A stretch of DNA of 64,000 nucleotides from contig JACPVX010000054.1 of NCBI GenBank assembly GCA_016191555.1, forward strand, positions 1 to 64,000, read 5' to 3'. Source of the DNA: Bacteroidota bacterium. Its GTDB lineage: Bacteria; Bacteroidota; Bacteroidia; Cytophagales; Cyclobacteriaceae. This document shows, in pieces, positions 35,442 to 43,445 of this stretch. The first letter of the stretch is position 1, and each line of letters begins with the position of its first letter. The notes below the pieces were generated by a model that ran no database searches, was not told where the DNA came from, and saw nothing but the letters and a program-made list of their open reading frames with translations. Made by a program: the position numbers and the translations under genes.

Positions 35442-36275
35442 TTGAGAGTTATACACATCCCCGAAGACCTGAAGCTGGAGAAGACAGATGCCATCCAGAT
35501 TTTTGAACACCGCAGTACGAAAGCAGTCGAGCGGCAGCAGATCATCTTAAATCAAAATGCCTTCAGCTTTCTCACAGACGGAACGAAAGAAGTGGTGTCC
35601 GCCAACACCTCTATTGCCATCGATCCTTCCCGCTTTCTTGTGATGAAATCAGGCCATTGCCTGATGACCGAACGACTCGCCCGCGGCAAAACCTATCGCA
35701 GCGTGATGCTGATATTCTCCACCGAGGCACTCTTAAAGTTCATCCGAAAGGCACGTTTGCCGAAAGTGCAAGCACCGGAGCAAACTGTGTTTTCTTTTGC
35801 CAACGATGTGTTTGTACAAAACTTTGTCGACAGCCTCATCAGTATATCCATGCTCTCGCAACCCATGCAAGCGAAGTTGCTCGAAGTGAAGTTGGAAGAG
35901 ATCATGCTTTATTTAAGTGAAGTCCACGGTGCAGGTTTCCTTCACGCGTTGGCTGCTAATAGCGACAGCGCCACACAAAAGCTGGTGCGCACGGTCGAGA
36001 GCAACCAACTCAGCAAGCTGTCCATCAAAGAGCTGGCTTTCCTGTGCGACATGAGCGTCTCTACCTTCAAGCGCGAATTCAGCAAGCAGTTTGCCACGTC
36101 ACCGATTAAATGGTTTCAACAGAAGCGCTTAGAGTACGCACACCATTTGTTGCAGCAAGAGCACCGCAAGCCTTCCGAAGTATATTATGAAGTGGGCTAC
36201 GAAAATTTATCCAGCTTTATCCAGGCGTATAAGCTGCGCTATAAAACTACTCCGCGGCAGCATCACAAAAGTTGA
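35442..36275 (+). CDS. AraC-family transcriptional regulator
   Basis: This protein has 277 residues from a TTG start at 35442; no in-frame ATG occurs near the N-terminus. The last 100 residues carry two helix-turn-helix motifs (LSIKELAFLCDMSVSTFKRE and PSEVYYEVGYENLSSFIQAY) and the ending KLRYKTTPRQH, typical of AraC proteins. The N-terminal half is a possible sensing domain without a known ligand. The gene lies 83 bases upstream of the PEBP gene, its possible target. Confidence 0.88.
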   Translation: MRVIHIPEDLKLEKTDAIQIFEHRSTKAVERQQIILNQNAFSFLTDGTKEVVSANTSIAIDPSRFLVMKSGHCLMTERLARGKTYRSVMLIFSTEALLKFIRKARLPKVQAPEQTVFSFANDVFVQNFVDSLISISMLSQPMQAKLLEVKLEEIMLYLSEVHGAGFLHALAANSDSATQKLVRTVESNQLSKLSIKELAFLCDMSVSTFKREFSKQFATSPIKWFQQKRLEYAHHLLQQEHRKPSEVYYEVGYENLSSFIQAYKLRYKTTPRQHHKS

Positions 36276-36331
36276 ACTTCCGGCAACAGTTTTTGAGCGT
36301 TCATCACAGCCGCTCACCAGCGTGATCACTT

Positions 36332-36339
36332 TACATTTG
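36332..36339 (+). promoter_or_regulatory. Candidate -7 element of the PEBP gene
   Basis: TACATTTG matches TAnnTTTG and ends 19 bases before the ATG. No -33 box was found; an AraC-dependent promoter would not need one. Confidence 0.45.
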
Positions 36340-36358
36340 CATATAAACTTATATACGT

Positions 36359-36907
36359 ATGCAAAGACCACATTTGATTTTAGCCCTGTCGATGATTATT
36401 TCGATCACCACTTTTGGGCAGCGCACCTTTACACTCACCAGCAAAGATTTAGGTGGAGAGGCCACCAAGGTGCAAGAGTTTAATGGTTTCGGATGTTCCG
36501 GTGAAAATCAGTCTCCGCAATTAGCGTGGACCAACGCACCGGAGGGAACCAAAAGTTTTGCTGTTACCATGTACGATCCCGATGCACCTACCGGAAGCGG
36601 ATTTTGGCATTGGGTTGTATTTGATATTCCAGCCAACATCCACGAGCTGGCCACCAATGCCGGCAACGTAAAATTGAATCTCGCACCGGCAGGATCCATT
36701 CAGAGCATCACCGATTTTGGTATGAAAGGATTTGGCGGCCCCTGCCCACCTCCGGGTCACGGCATACACCAATATATTATTACTGTGTATGCATTGAAGA
36801 CCGACAAGCTGGGATTGAACGATACCAACAACGCGGCCACCGTAGGCTTTTACCTGTGGAGCCAAACGTTGGCGAAGGCGAGCATCGTAGCGTATTACAA
36901 GCGATAG
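36359..36907 (+). CDS. PEBP (YbhB/YbcL, Raf kinase inhibitor-like) secreted protein
   Basis: This 182-residue protein has a signal peptide (LILALSMIISITTFG, cleavage before QRTFT). The fold is recognised by FGCSGENQSPQLAWTNAPEG, VTMYDPDAPTGSGFWHWVVF with the ligand-pocket DPDAP and HWV, and GGPCPPPGHGIHQYI. Bacterial PEBP proteins bind anionic ligands; their role is not known. The gene follows an AraC regulator, and a strong hairpin follows the stop. Confidence 0.9.
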   Translation: MQRPHLILALSMIISITTFGQRTFTLTSKDLGGEATKVQEFNGFGCSGENQSPQLAWTNAPEGTKSFAVTMYDPDAPTGSGFWHWVVFDIPANIHELATNAGNVKLNLAPAGSIQSITDFGMKGFGGPCPPPGHGIHQYIITVYALKTDKLGLNDTNNAATVGFYLWSQTLAKASIVAYYKR

Positions 36908-36919
36908 AGCAGTCAACTA

Positions 36920-36973
36920 AAGAAGATGGAGAAATTGATTTTCTTCATCTTCTTCATGTGGAAAAGTTCCACA
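36920..36973. terminator. Two hairpins between convergent genes
   Basis: Bases 36920-36934 pair with 36940-36954 (15 bp, one G-T pair, 5-base loop). Bases 36957-36963 pair with 36967-36973 (7 bp, 3-base loop). They lie between the PEBP stop and the stop of the minus-strand gene at 36988 and probably end transcription from both sides. Neither arm has a long T-run. Confidence 0.6.
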
Positions 36974-36987
36974 CTATATGAAATGCG

Positions 36988-37326
36988 TTAGCGCATCGCG
37001 TAACTCACGAAAGAGATAGTCAGCAGTGTTACGGGAATCAGAATGGTAAAGAAGTCGCGAAGCCGTAACGTTTCAATGAGCGCAAGCTGATAGAGTAGAA
37101 TGATGACACCAATTGTCAAGATGAGTCCGCCCGTAATAGAAAGAGCGAGGAACAGAAAAGGAGAAGGTAATTGCACTATAGATTGTACTTCGATCGCAAA
37201 CCAAAAGATGCCGGGAACCAGAAGAATGGTAAAGAGAACATAAATCTTAGGACGTTTCGCTCCTGGTTCTTTGTCTCCAATCTGTGAGACGTTTGAAAAG
37301 ATATCTAAGATGTCCAGAAAACTCAT
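36988..37326 (-). CDS. Small membrane protein of unknown function
   Basis: This 112-residue protein has three membrane segments: YVLFTILLVPGIFWFAI, PFLFLALSITGGLILTIGVI and FFTILIPVTLLTISFVSYAM. The N-terminal 25 residues are soluble. No family was recognised. Confidence 0.55.
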   Translation of the reverse strand: MSFLDILDIFSNVSQIGDKEPGAKRPKIYVLFTILLVPGIFWFAIEVQSIVQLPSPFLFLALSITGGLILTIGVIILLYQLALIETLRLRDFFTILIPVTLLTISFVSYAMR

Positions 37327-37405
37327 TTGAAATGGTACGCTTGTTAGTCTACTATTTTATAGTGCAACATTGACTTCAGACAAGTTTGTTGTCGACTTCT
37401 TTTTC

Positions 37406-37939
37406 TTAACGCCATTTCCAGTCCAATTCAATATTATGTTTTACTCCGCCTGTTTCAACCAATGATTTAATCTCACTTTTAATCTTTTCAATATCCTCTG
37501 TCTTGCTCTTAGAGATTATCAAGGCCATACCCGAAGACGTTTTCAGGAAATAGAAGTCTTTAATTTCATTTATTTCATTTATCTCTGACTTATTAATTTT
37601 TACCTCTCCACTTTTATCCTTGGTAACAATGGCATCGGGGGTAAACTCCAATTCACATTTTTCCCCAAACCTGGTTTTGTACGTGTCGCGAATGTATTTC
37701 AGGTAATGTCTTTTATATCTCCAACGAGTATAAAAAGGAAAAAGAGTCAGACTTAGTCCAGCGATTACAAGAAAGTAGATTGTTAGAAAGTCATTGTCGC
37801 TGTGGTAGAATAAGTAAGCCAAACATAGAAACGTGATCGTGGTTAAAATCCAGCTTCTTATTCTGGCCTTCTTTACCCTTGGCGTCTTTGATGCGGTGTA
37901 AAGTTGAAATGTCAAATAGTCGTCTTCGTTCAAAGTCAT
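37406..37939 (-). CDS. YcxB-like membrane protein
   Basis: From the ATG at 37939 the protein has 177 residues, MTLNEDDYLTFQLYTASKTP at the start. An upstream start would add 18 residues unlike the family. Two membrane segments (SWILTTITFLCLAYLFYH, TIYFLVIAGLSLTLFPFY) are followed by a soluble domain with INKSEINEINEIKDFYFLKT. This layout is that of YcxB-like proteins, whose function is unknown. Confidence 0.6.
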   Translation of the reverse strand: MTLNEDDYLTFQLYTASKTPRVKKARIRSWILTTITFLCLAYLFYHSDNDFLTIYFLVIAGLSLTLFPFYTRWRYKRHYLKYIRDTYKTRFGEKCELEFTPDAIVTKDKSGEVKINKSEINEINEIKDFYFLKTSSGMALIISKSKTEDIEKIKSEIKSLVETGGVKHNIELDWKWR

Positions 37940-38152
37940 AAGTAGTCTAACAGTTTTTAAATAGTTGCCTTGATTTTCTTCGCAGCAACTCACCTCGCGG
38001 TTTACTTTCCAAAGTTACAAAGGTTTTAACATTCAACCTGTTTCTTGCTACATACTTCCGGTTCATGACAAACAGTAGTAGCACTCAGCAAGAATCGGGT
38101 TTTGGAGTACGTGCGTAGGCCGAATCTTTGCATTCATAAAACAAAAATAGAT

Positions 38153-38707
38153 ATGAGAAATACAAAACACGTGAACTTTTTGCTCCAGACACTCTCACTG
38201 CTCGTCATCTTGTTTGCACTGACCTCTTCTGCCAACGCCCAGTGAAGAAACGATCAGAGCCAGGAAAGTAAGAACAAAGAAATTGTTGTAAAGTGGCTCA
38301 CACATTTTTGGGGAAGCAAATACAATCCTTCCATTGTCGATGAGTTGGCATCTCCCGACATGCTCTTGCAGTACTCCCTTCACAAACCGCGGAAAGGCCA
38401 TGCCGACATTAAAGACTTCATGAAAAAATTCCGTGATGCCTTCCCGAACCTGGCCTTTGACGGTGCCTATCCTTTGCTTGCCGATGGCGAATATGTAATT
38501 GCCCGATGGGTAGGCGGTGGAACGCACACCGGCACCGCTTTTAATGATTGGCCGGTAGGAGCGCTGCCTGCAAACACCGGACGGAAAATGCGTTTTACCG
38601 GAACAACTGTTTTCCGTGTCGTAAATGGGAAGGTAACCGAAGAGATTGGGTTAGACGATGGCTTAACAGCACTCTTACAGCTTGATCTCGTTCGCGCTGT
38701 TAAATAG
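38153..38707 (+). pseudogene. SnoaL-like (ester cyclase type) secreted protein with an in-frame stop
   Basis: The ATG at 38153 opens a signal peptide (LLQTLSLLVILFALTSSANA) ending in Gln30, followed by TGA at 38243-38245. The same frame then runs open to 38707 with a SnoaL/NTF2-like domain: KEIVVKWLTHFWGSKYNPSI, GHADIKDFMKKFRDAFPNLA, YVIARWVGGGTHTG and the late GRKMRFTGTTVFRVVNGKVT. The full product would be about 184 residues. One base change explains the break, so this is a recent pseudogene, a sequencing error, or (less likely) readthrough. Confidence 0.75.
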
Positions 38708-38721
38708 CGAAGTCGAAGAAG

Positions 38722-38768
38722 CCGCCAGGATTTAGCGATTGAAAGCTGAAGTTCTGGCGGTTTTAATT
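38722..38768 (+). terminator. Terminator after the SnoaL-like gene
   Basis: Bases 38722-38733 pair with 38749-38760 (12 bp with two wobble pairs) and TTTTAATTT follows. It lies 14 bases after the stop codon. Confidence 0.65.
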
Positions 38769-39278
38769 TACATTTTCTTGGGTGCTGACTTTTTTATCGT
38801 ACACGTAATAGTTAATCAGTCGGTGTGTAGCAGTTCTTTTTATTTGAATTTGTTGTCCTTCTTTTACTGTTTGAAAATAATCGCCTCGTTTCTTGATGTC
38901 AAATAGTCTCCAATGGTCCAATACTAAAATTTTCAAATGCCCCAGATAAATAACTTTCGTCACTTCAAAGTCGCCCAATCGTTTGTAGCCAAGTGCCAAA
39001 TCTATGGTTGAACGTAACCAAACAAAAATCAAGATTGAAAAAATGAAAAGCGGCAGGAAGATTAGATTCGTTACCACTTGGTCACTATACTCTTGTTGAT
39101 TGGTTGGTGGATTCCAATGCCCCATGCGTCTGCGTGGAAGGAACGGAAAGATAAAAGAACCTATTAGTCCAATAGACAACAAAACCCCAAGAGTTAACCA
39201 AATGCCTTTTAAGGAATATTTTTCCTTCAGGCTCTTTTTCTCCCAGTCGCTGAATTTTTCTTTTCTAAATCTGTTCAC
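38763..39278 (-). CDS. Membrane protein of unknown function
   Basis: This 171-residue protein starts with a charged segment (MNRFRKEKFSDWEKKSLKEK). Two membrane segments follow (IWLTLGVLLSIGLIGSFIFP and VVTNLIFLPLFIFSILIFVW), and then a soluble end with LGDFEVTKVIYLGHLKILVL. No family was recognised. It is convergent with the SnoaL-like pseudogene. Confidence 0.55.
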   Translation of the reverse strand: MNRFRKEKFSDWEKKSLKEKYSLKGIWLTLGVLLSIGLIGSFIFPFLPRRRMGHWNPPTNQQEYSDQVVTNLIFLPLFIFSILIFVWLRSTIDLALGYKRLGDFEVTKVIYLGHLKILVLDHWRLFDIKKRGDYFQTVKEGQQIQIKRTATHRLINYYVYDKKVSTQENVN

Positions 39279-39492
39279 TTGATTTTCTCCGTCTTCGTCT
39301 CGGGATTCTTACCGTTAACTTACCTTTCCAAAGTTACTAATATCTTTTTCAACGCGCAGAGCCTCCGCTCGCAGCACTCGTTGTCTTAAATCCCCACTGC
39401 TGCCCTTAGTTTACAACTAATGACTTACACATTATTGAAGATTATATAAATTGTGAGCAATGCTTTTAATAAATTGGGATAAAATGGTTTGA

Positions 39493-39518
39493 GTCACGAG
39501 TTGCAAACTCATGACTAC
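39493..39518 (-). repeat. REP-like hairpin 1
   Basis: On the minus strand GTAG is followed by an imperfect hairpin with the core AGTTTGCAACT (stem GTCATGAGT against ACTCGTGAC, one mismatch). Three more elements share this core (41816, 42281 and 42363). A GTAG-like tetranucleotide before a hairpin is the mark of REP sequences mobilised by RAYT transposases. The 302-base gap 39279-39580 holds nothing else recognised. Confidence 0.65.
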
Positions 39519-39580
39519 GTTGGGGTTGAACTTCCAACTATACTTTCATTGAATTATGATAAAATAAAATTGTTTATACG

Positions 39581-39973
39581 ATGGGACTGAATTTTGATGA
39601 AGATTTCTACACTCCTAGGTTATTTGTAATTTGGGTAATAGGTGCTTTAATTTTAGTTTTCATATTTTGGTTTTACGAGAAAAGTAAGTCAGAGGAATTT
39701 CCGACATTACAAAACAAAGATTCATTAGATGAAAAGATAATCAATTTTATGCCGAAGGGAAGATCTGTCTATTTGGTTTTAACAAGTCAAAGAAAAATCT
39801 TCGTCATAGCTTCTGAAAATCGTGAATATAAAGACAATTCTGATCTTGGGCCTTTGATTTCAGTAGGTGACAGAATAATTAAGAAACCATACTCAGACAC
39901 CTTGATTCTTGAACATCTAGGGGAAAAGTATTATTTTATTCATGGCCAACAAATAGATAGTTTAAAGTGGTAG
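39581..39973 (+). CDS. Membrane-anchored protein of unknown function
   Basis: This 130-residue protein has one membrane segment (LFVIWVIGALILVFIFWFY) and a soluble domain with KGRSVYLVLTSQRKIFVIAS and SVGDRIIKKPYSDTLILE. The base composition is visibly AT-richer than in the flanking housekeeping genes. No family was recognised. Confidence 0.55.
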   Translation: MGLNFDEDFYTPRLFVIWVIGALILVFIFWFYEKSKSEEFPTLQNKDSLDEKIINFMPKGRSVYLVLTSQRKIFVIASENREYKDNSDLGPLISVGDRIIKKPYSDTLILEHLGEKYYFIHGQQIDSLKW

Positions 39974-40025
39974 CGGTGATGCAGTTAGTGTATTCAAAAG
40001 TATGATAGCAAACACATCTGCCACG

Positions 40026-40151
40026 GATGCAGGAATTGTAGATAAGCTAGAGGAGTATCTGTACAGTAGTGCAAGAGATTATTATGGTACAGGAAAGAGT
40101 TTATTAGATATTTTGTTTATTGATCAGGGAAAAAATTGGATTAAGTCATGA
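40026..40151 (+). pseudogene. C-terminal remnant of a REP-associated tyrosine transposase (RAYT)
   Basis: The frame reads DAGIVDKLEEYLYSSARDYY, then GTGKSLLDILFIDQGKN and stops at 40149-40151. This is the usual C-terminus of Bacteroidota Y1/RAYT transposases (RAGIV-x-KPEEYxYSSARDYY). The catalytic HxH and Tyr parts are absent upstream, so only about 40 residues remain. An in-frame ATG at 40002 is probably fortuitous. REP-like hairpins surround it. The stop overlaps the next ATG. Confidence 0.75.
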
Positions 40152-40489
40152 AAAAAATATATTTTCTATTTTTCTTTTTCGCCCTAGCCTTCTTGATTTT
40201 ATCTTTTATTGTATGGGTTGATGTTTTAATATGTGAGGCCAGAACTAAAGAAATTGGACTTTCTATAGATAGACAAAAAGCAATGATAAATGCAGATGAA
40301 GTATCAAGCGAGCTTATTAAAAATCACATTAAAGATATTGAGTATACCAATCAAAACTTAGAATTAGGAGTAGCCTATTTGAACGCTGCCGAAGCGAAAC
40401 TCAGGTCACATTTTTACTTGTTGATATTAAACGGAACGATATGTTTAATCTTTACAGGTTTTTATCTGTGGTTTTATAGAAGGAGCTAG
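40148..40489 (+). CDS. Two-helix membrane protein of unknown function
   Basis: This 113-residue protein has membrane segments at both ends (YFLFFFFALAFLILSFIVWV and SHFYLLILNGTICLIFTGFY). A charged helical middle between them (KEIGLSIDRQKAMINADEVS) may form a coiled coil. The start overlaps the transposase remnant's stop (ATGA). No family was recognised. Confidence 0.5.
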   Translation: MKKIYFLFFFFALAFLILSFIVWVDVLICEARTKEIGLSIDRQKAMINADEVSSELIKNHIKDIEYTNQNLELGVAYLNAAEAKLRSHFYLLILNGTICLIFTGFYLWFYRRS

Positions 40490-40570
40490 TATATTTAGGT
40501 GATGCAGTAATGCACTAGAAATGCTGATCGATAATTAGAGTATTGAAAGTCAAGGCATAGGAACCCCCTC

Positions 40571-40590
40571 TAACTTCCGCGCCAGACGTG
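40571..40590 (+). repeat. TAACTTCCGCGCCAGACG element, copy 1
   Basis: One of three short matching elements in this region; the others are 41275-41295 (+) and 43756-43776 (-). The core is TAACTTCCGCGCCAGACG with scattered changes. Confidence 0.55.
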
Positions 40591-40608
40591 GTATAAATAT
40601 TAATTGTT

Positions 40609-41133
40609 ATGTTATGTCCTAAACATTTACTTCTGGTTTTGTTCGTAATAATAGCCGACATAGCTTTTGCGCAAGAGTTTTCAATGCATGAATATAAGAA
40701 GGTATTTGATGTGATTAAGTCAGATTCAGAGCTATCCCAAAAGTATTGTGGGTCTGATTCTATGCGGCTTACCGTACATCCAAGTTTTGATTATTGCCCT
40801 ATTTCAATGTTCGATAATTTAGCTGAAACAGCTCTTACAGAATTAGAGATTAAGCGACTGAAAAAGATTGATGCTAAACAGAGCAAGAATCAAAACCTAC
40901 TTACCTACAAAGTAATGATGGATGAATTTTATTCAAGTTTGACCCTTGATCCGTCACCCTGTGTAATAGTGTGTTTTGATAGATTAAAGGATTTCTTAAT
41001 TGTTGCTCAAGTCACGACTTTTGGATTAGGGCTTGATTGGAAAAGATTGTCATTAAATAAGAATATTGATGTTTTCATTTTTGACATAAGAAAAGAGCCT
41101 TATACCTATAAGAGATTTTCAGTTATTCGTTGA
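40609..41133 (+). CDS. Secreted protein of unknown function
   Basis: This 174-residue protein has a signal peptide (HLLLVLFVIIADIAFA, cleavage before QEFSM). The mature part has three or four cysteines (KYCGSD, FDYCP, SPCVIVCFD) that could form disulfides. It is AT-rich. No family was recognised. It has no obvious operon partner. Confidence 0.55.
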   Translation: MLCPKHLLLVLFVIIADIAFAQEFSMHEYKKVFDVIKSDSELSQKYCGSDSMRLTVHPSFDYCPISMFDNLAETALTELEIKRLKKIDAKQSKNQNLLTYKVMMDEFYSSLTLDPSPCVIVCFDRLKDFLIVAQVTTFGLGLDWKRLSLNKNIDVFIFDIRKEPYTYKRFSVIR

Positions 41134-41272
41134 TGTGTAGTGCTCCAAAATATCACCTCTAGCGCAGAAGTAAGACGCTGTGTAAAAAGCAAAATTCTCT
41201 TATTAAAATAGCAATGTGTCAAGGCAACAAAGTCCCACCATTAAATTGGCTTCCAGTTAAAAAGAGGAGGGA

Positions 41273-41410
41273 TGTAATTTCCGCGCCAGAGGAGGAGTGG
41301 CACTTCAATCTGGAAAGGCTTACATGGATGTTCAAAATGGAACTCACTATTATTTTGCTGATGATAGTAAAAAACCTCCATTGATTTATAACTCTTATAC
41401 CCCCCCCTAA
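41273..41410 (+). pseudogene. C-terminal gene remnant ending in a run of eight C
   Basis: An open frame reads NFRARGGVALQSGKAYMD and QNGTHYYFADDSKKPPLIYN before a TAA at 41408. It has no start codon and looks like the tail of a larger protein, perhaps a toxin-like or Rhs-type C-terminus, but no family was confirmed. The last codons are formed by a run of eight C (41400-41407). The 280 bases between genes here hold nothing else except repeat copy 2. Confidence 0.3.
41275..41295 (+). repeat. TAACTTCCGCGCCAGACG element, copy 2
   Basis: TAATTTCCGCGCCAGAGGAGG, within 41275-41295, differs from copy 1 at a few bases. Confidence 0.5.
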
Positions 41411-41413
41411 AAA

Positions 41414-41806
41414 ATGAGACTTATAATTTTGTTTTGCACTATGGCATTATTTCAGTGTGGCATTTATCAAAGCACCGTCAAAAAGAATGCTGGGTCAACG
41501 CTGCATTATAAGATTCTTAGGATAGATTCAACCGAGAATGTTTATTGCATTTACGCTATGAGGAATGATTCCGTTTTTAAAATTCTTGAAAAGAAAGAGG
41601 CTAGAAATAATTGCCATCGTATAGTTGTCGATAAAGATTATGATTTAAAAATCTCTTCCATATTTCTTCCAGAAGAACTCCATGTCAAGATGCGTGTGGC
41701 AGGTATCAAATTCGAAGGAGTCATGGTAAACATGGAGGAGGAAGGTGTTATTCGCGATTTATTTACGGCTAGCAATTTAATAGGAACATGTTATGTGTTT
41801 AAGTGA
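41414..41806 (+). CDS. Small lipoprotein of unknown function
   Basis: This 130-residue protein has a lipoprotein signal (MRLIILFCTMALFQCG; lipid at Cys15). The mature part has segments such as YKILRIDSTENVYCIYAM and LPEELHVKMRVAGIKFEG. No family was recognised. It starts 4 bases after the remnant's stop and 7 bases after a C8 tract, and lies 74 bases before an Imm35-like gene. Confidence 0.6.
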   Translation: MRLIILFCTMALFQCGIYQSTVKKNAGSTLHYKILRIDSTENVYCIYAMRNDSVFKILEKKEARNNCHRIVVDKDYDLKISSIFLPEELHVKMRVAGIKFEGVMVNMEEEGVIRDLFTASNLIGTCYVFK

Positions 41807-41815
41807 TATTTTCGC

Positions 41816-41846
41816 CCCAAGCTATCCTGAGTTTGCAACTGAGGAT
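41816..41846 (+). repeat. REP-like hairpin 2
   Basis: CCCAAGCTATCCTGAG, the core TTTGCAA and CTGAGGAT form a hairpin of 8 bp with one mismatch. It shares the AGTTTGCAACT core and CCAAGCTA lead with hairpin 3. Confidence 0.65.
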
Positions 41847-41880
41847 ATAGAAACCTCTGTGATTTTCTATATACAATAAA

Positions 41881-42192
41881 ATGATAACATTACAAGAAGC
41901 TATTAAATTAGTAGACTCAGAGCTAAAAAAGCAAGAGGAAAGTATTGATGGCATCCCCCTGCAAATCATTCAAAGTGAAACAATAGAAGAGGACTTTGGG
42001 TGGGTTTTTTTTTACAATTCGAAAGAATATCTTGAGAAAGGAAACTTGTCATATGCTCTAGCTGGTAATTGTCCACTAATTTTCGATAGGCAGACAGGAT
42101 TAATCCATGTTACAGGTACATCTGATTCAGTAGAATTTTATATAAATCAATATAGAGAAAAGAGAAATCATGAAAAGCGACAGAATTTATAA
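41881..42192 (+). CDS. Imm35-like immunity protein
   Basis: This 103-residue protein matches the Imm35/YrhB family: MITLQEAIKLVDSELKKQEE, LQIIQSETIEEDFGWVFFYN, KEYLEKGNLSYALAGNCPLI and FDRQTGLIHVTGT. Proteins of this family neutralise polymorphic toxins delivered by neighbouring cells. No toxin gene adjoins it, so it is an orphan. It would protect against toxins of competing strains or is a relic of a lost toxin gene. It is flanked by REP-like hairpins 2 and 3. Confidence 0.72.
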   Translation: MITLQEAIKLVDSELKKQEESIDGIPLQIIQSETIEEDFGWVFFYNSKEYLEKGNLSYALAGNCPLIFDRQTGLIHVTGTSDSVEFYINQYREKRNHEKRQNL

Positions 42193-42280
42193 TGGGTCTG
42201 TAAAATAGACTGTGTCAGTTGATAATTGTTGTAATGACAACCCGCTACATAAATGGTGGGCACTAAAATGCCTTTTAGAT

Positions 42281-42312
42281 CCCCAAGCTATCCTTAGTTT
42301 GCAACTAAGGAT
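42281..42312 (+). repeat. REP-like hairpin 3
   Basis: CCCCAAGCTATCCTTAG, the core TTTGCAA and CTAAGGAT form a perfect 8-bp hairpin with a 7-base loop. Compared with hairpin 2, the stem differs at one position on each arm, and pairing is restored. Confidence 0.68.
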
Positions 42313-42362
42313 TGACACTTGTAGTAATATTATATGAAATTTAACCAAAGCTTTTAATAAAT

Positions 42363-42382
42363 AGTTACAAACTCATGACAGC
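42363..42382 (-). repeat. REP-like hairpin 4, degenerate
   Basis: On the minus strand GCTGTCATGAGTTTGTAACT matches hairpin 1 in its left arm and core, but the right arm is lost. Both copies lie close to the shared sequence GCTTTTAATAAAT. Confidence 0.5.
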
Positions 42383-42464
42383 GTTAGGATGTTATCTATA
42401 AAAGTAAATGAGCAAGTAAAAGAATATTACCTTTGAGGTAAGCCAACAGTTAAAGTAGTTATTT

Positions 42465-43442
42465 ATGAAAGTAAATTTTATCCTGATTAGTATTTTAGTA
42501 TTGATCCGATTGGAACAGCCAGCCGCTCAAACACAAATAGAGTATCCTCATTGCAATTGTGTAGAGAAAGTAAACTATAAAGAAAACGATCCGGAGAAGT
42601 TGGAAGGTGTGTATGAGTTAATTTGTAAAAATAAACAGATCATTACCGGGCAATATTCAAATGGATTGAAATCGGGAAAATGGATAACCAAAACACCCAA
42701 AGGCACCATTATAAAGAACGCGGTATATGTAGAGGGTAAACTTCACGGCAAATACGAGTTGTTTTATTTTGATGGCACGCAAAAGTTAGTGGCTAATTTT
42801 GTGGACGGACAAGAAGATGGACTGTGGCAGTACTTTAATGAAAAGGGTAAGATTATCAAATCAGGTAGCTATCAACTTGGGAAGCCTGTTGATGTTTGGG
42901 TGATCTCGGATAAAGCAGGAAAAAAGGCGCTCGCCACCTACAACATGGCTACAGTGCCATTGACGAACACAGAGGTGCCATCGTATTATAAGCGTGGCGG
43001 TATTGAGCGCGATGACCAAAGTGGAGAGTGGTACATTAAATATGCGGTGGATGTTAACCCCAAATCTTCCGTTGAGCCTTTAGGCGGATACGATTTATCT
43101 CACGATCTTTTTTTTAAGTATTTGCCGATACCATCTACGGTTATGGATACATACACAAATTTTGATTTTAAAGTTAGGCTTCAAGTAGAAGGAAATACAG
43201 TTAAAAATATACAAGCAAAATTGTCAGATGATTTTGAATTTAGATACGGTCAGCCGTCTTACCCATTTATAGTTTCAACGAATCCTCCCGGCAAACTCAA
43301 GAGGGTGCAGCACAGCAAGAGAAGCATCAACCAATTAGAAGAAGATATTGAAGATGCCATTCGTGCCATGGGACCGTGGATAGGAGATACCACTATCGAT
43401 ATACATGTTCCTTTTGTCTTGAATGATGTTACAAGACAGTAA
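42465..43442 (+). CDS. Secreted YwqK/MORN-repeat protein
   Basis: This 325-residue protein has a signal peptide (LISILVLIRLEQPAAQ). Residues 40-150 hold four or more MORN-like repeats of the form G-x-Y-x-x-G-x-x-x-G-x-W: GQYSNGLKSGKW, GKLHGKYELFYFDG, GQEDGLWQYFNEKG and GSYQLGKPVDVW. This is the layout of YwqK-type antitoxin or envelope proteins. The second half (EPLGGYDLSHDLFFKYLPIP onward) is unlike known domains. In context with Imm35 it may be an immunity-like factor, but this is inference. Confidence 0.68.
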   Translation: MKVNFILISILVLIRLEQPAAQTQIEYPHCNCVEKVNYKENDPEKLEGVYELICKNKQIITGQYSNGLKSGKWITKTPKGTIIKNAVYVEGKLHGKYELFYFDGTQKLVANFVDGQEDGLWQYFNEKGKIIKSGSYQLGKPVDVWVISDKAGKKALATYNMATVPLTNTEVPSYYKRGGIERDDQSGEWYIKYAVDVNPKSSVEPLGGYDLSHDLFFKYLPIPSTVMDTYTNFDFKVRLQVEGNTVKNIQAKLSDDFEFRYGQPSYPFIVSTNPPGKLKRVQHSKRSINQLEEDIEDAIRAMGPWIGDTTIDIHVPFVLNDVTRQ

Positions 43443-43445
43443 TTT

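Noticed and set aside
38345-38707. A separate gene starting at the internal ATG 38345
   Set aside because: This start would cut off the first strands and helices of the SnoaL fold. The same frame continues upstream through an intact signal peptide apart from one TGA.
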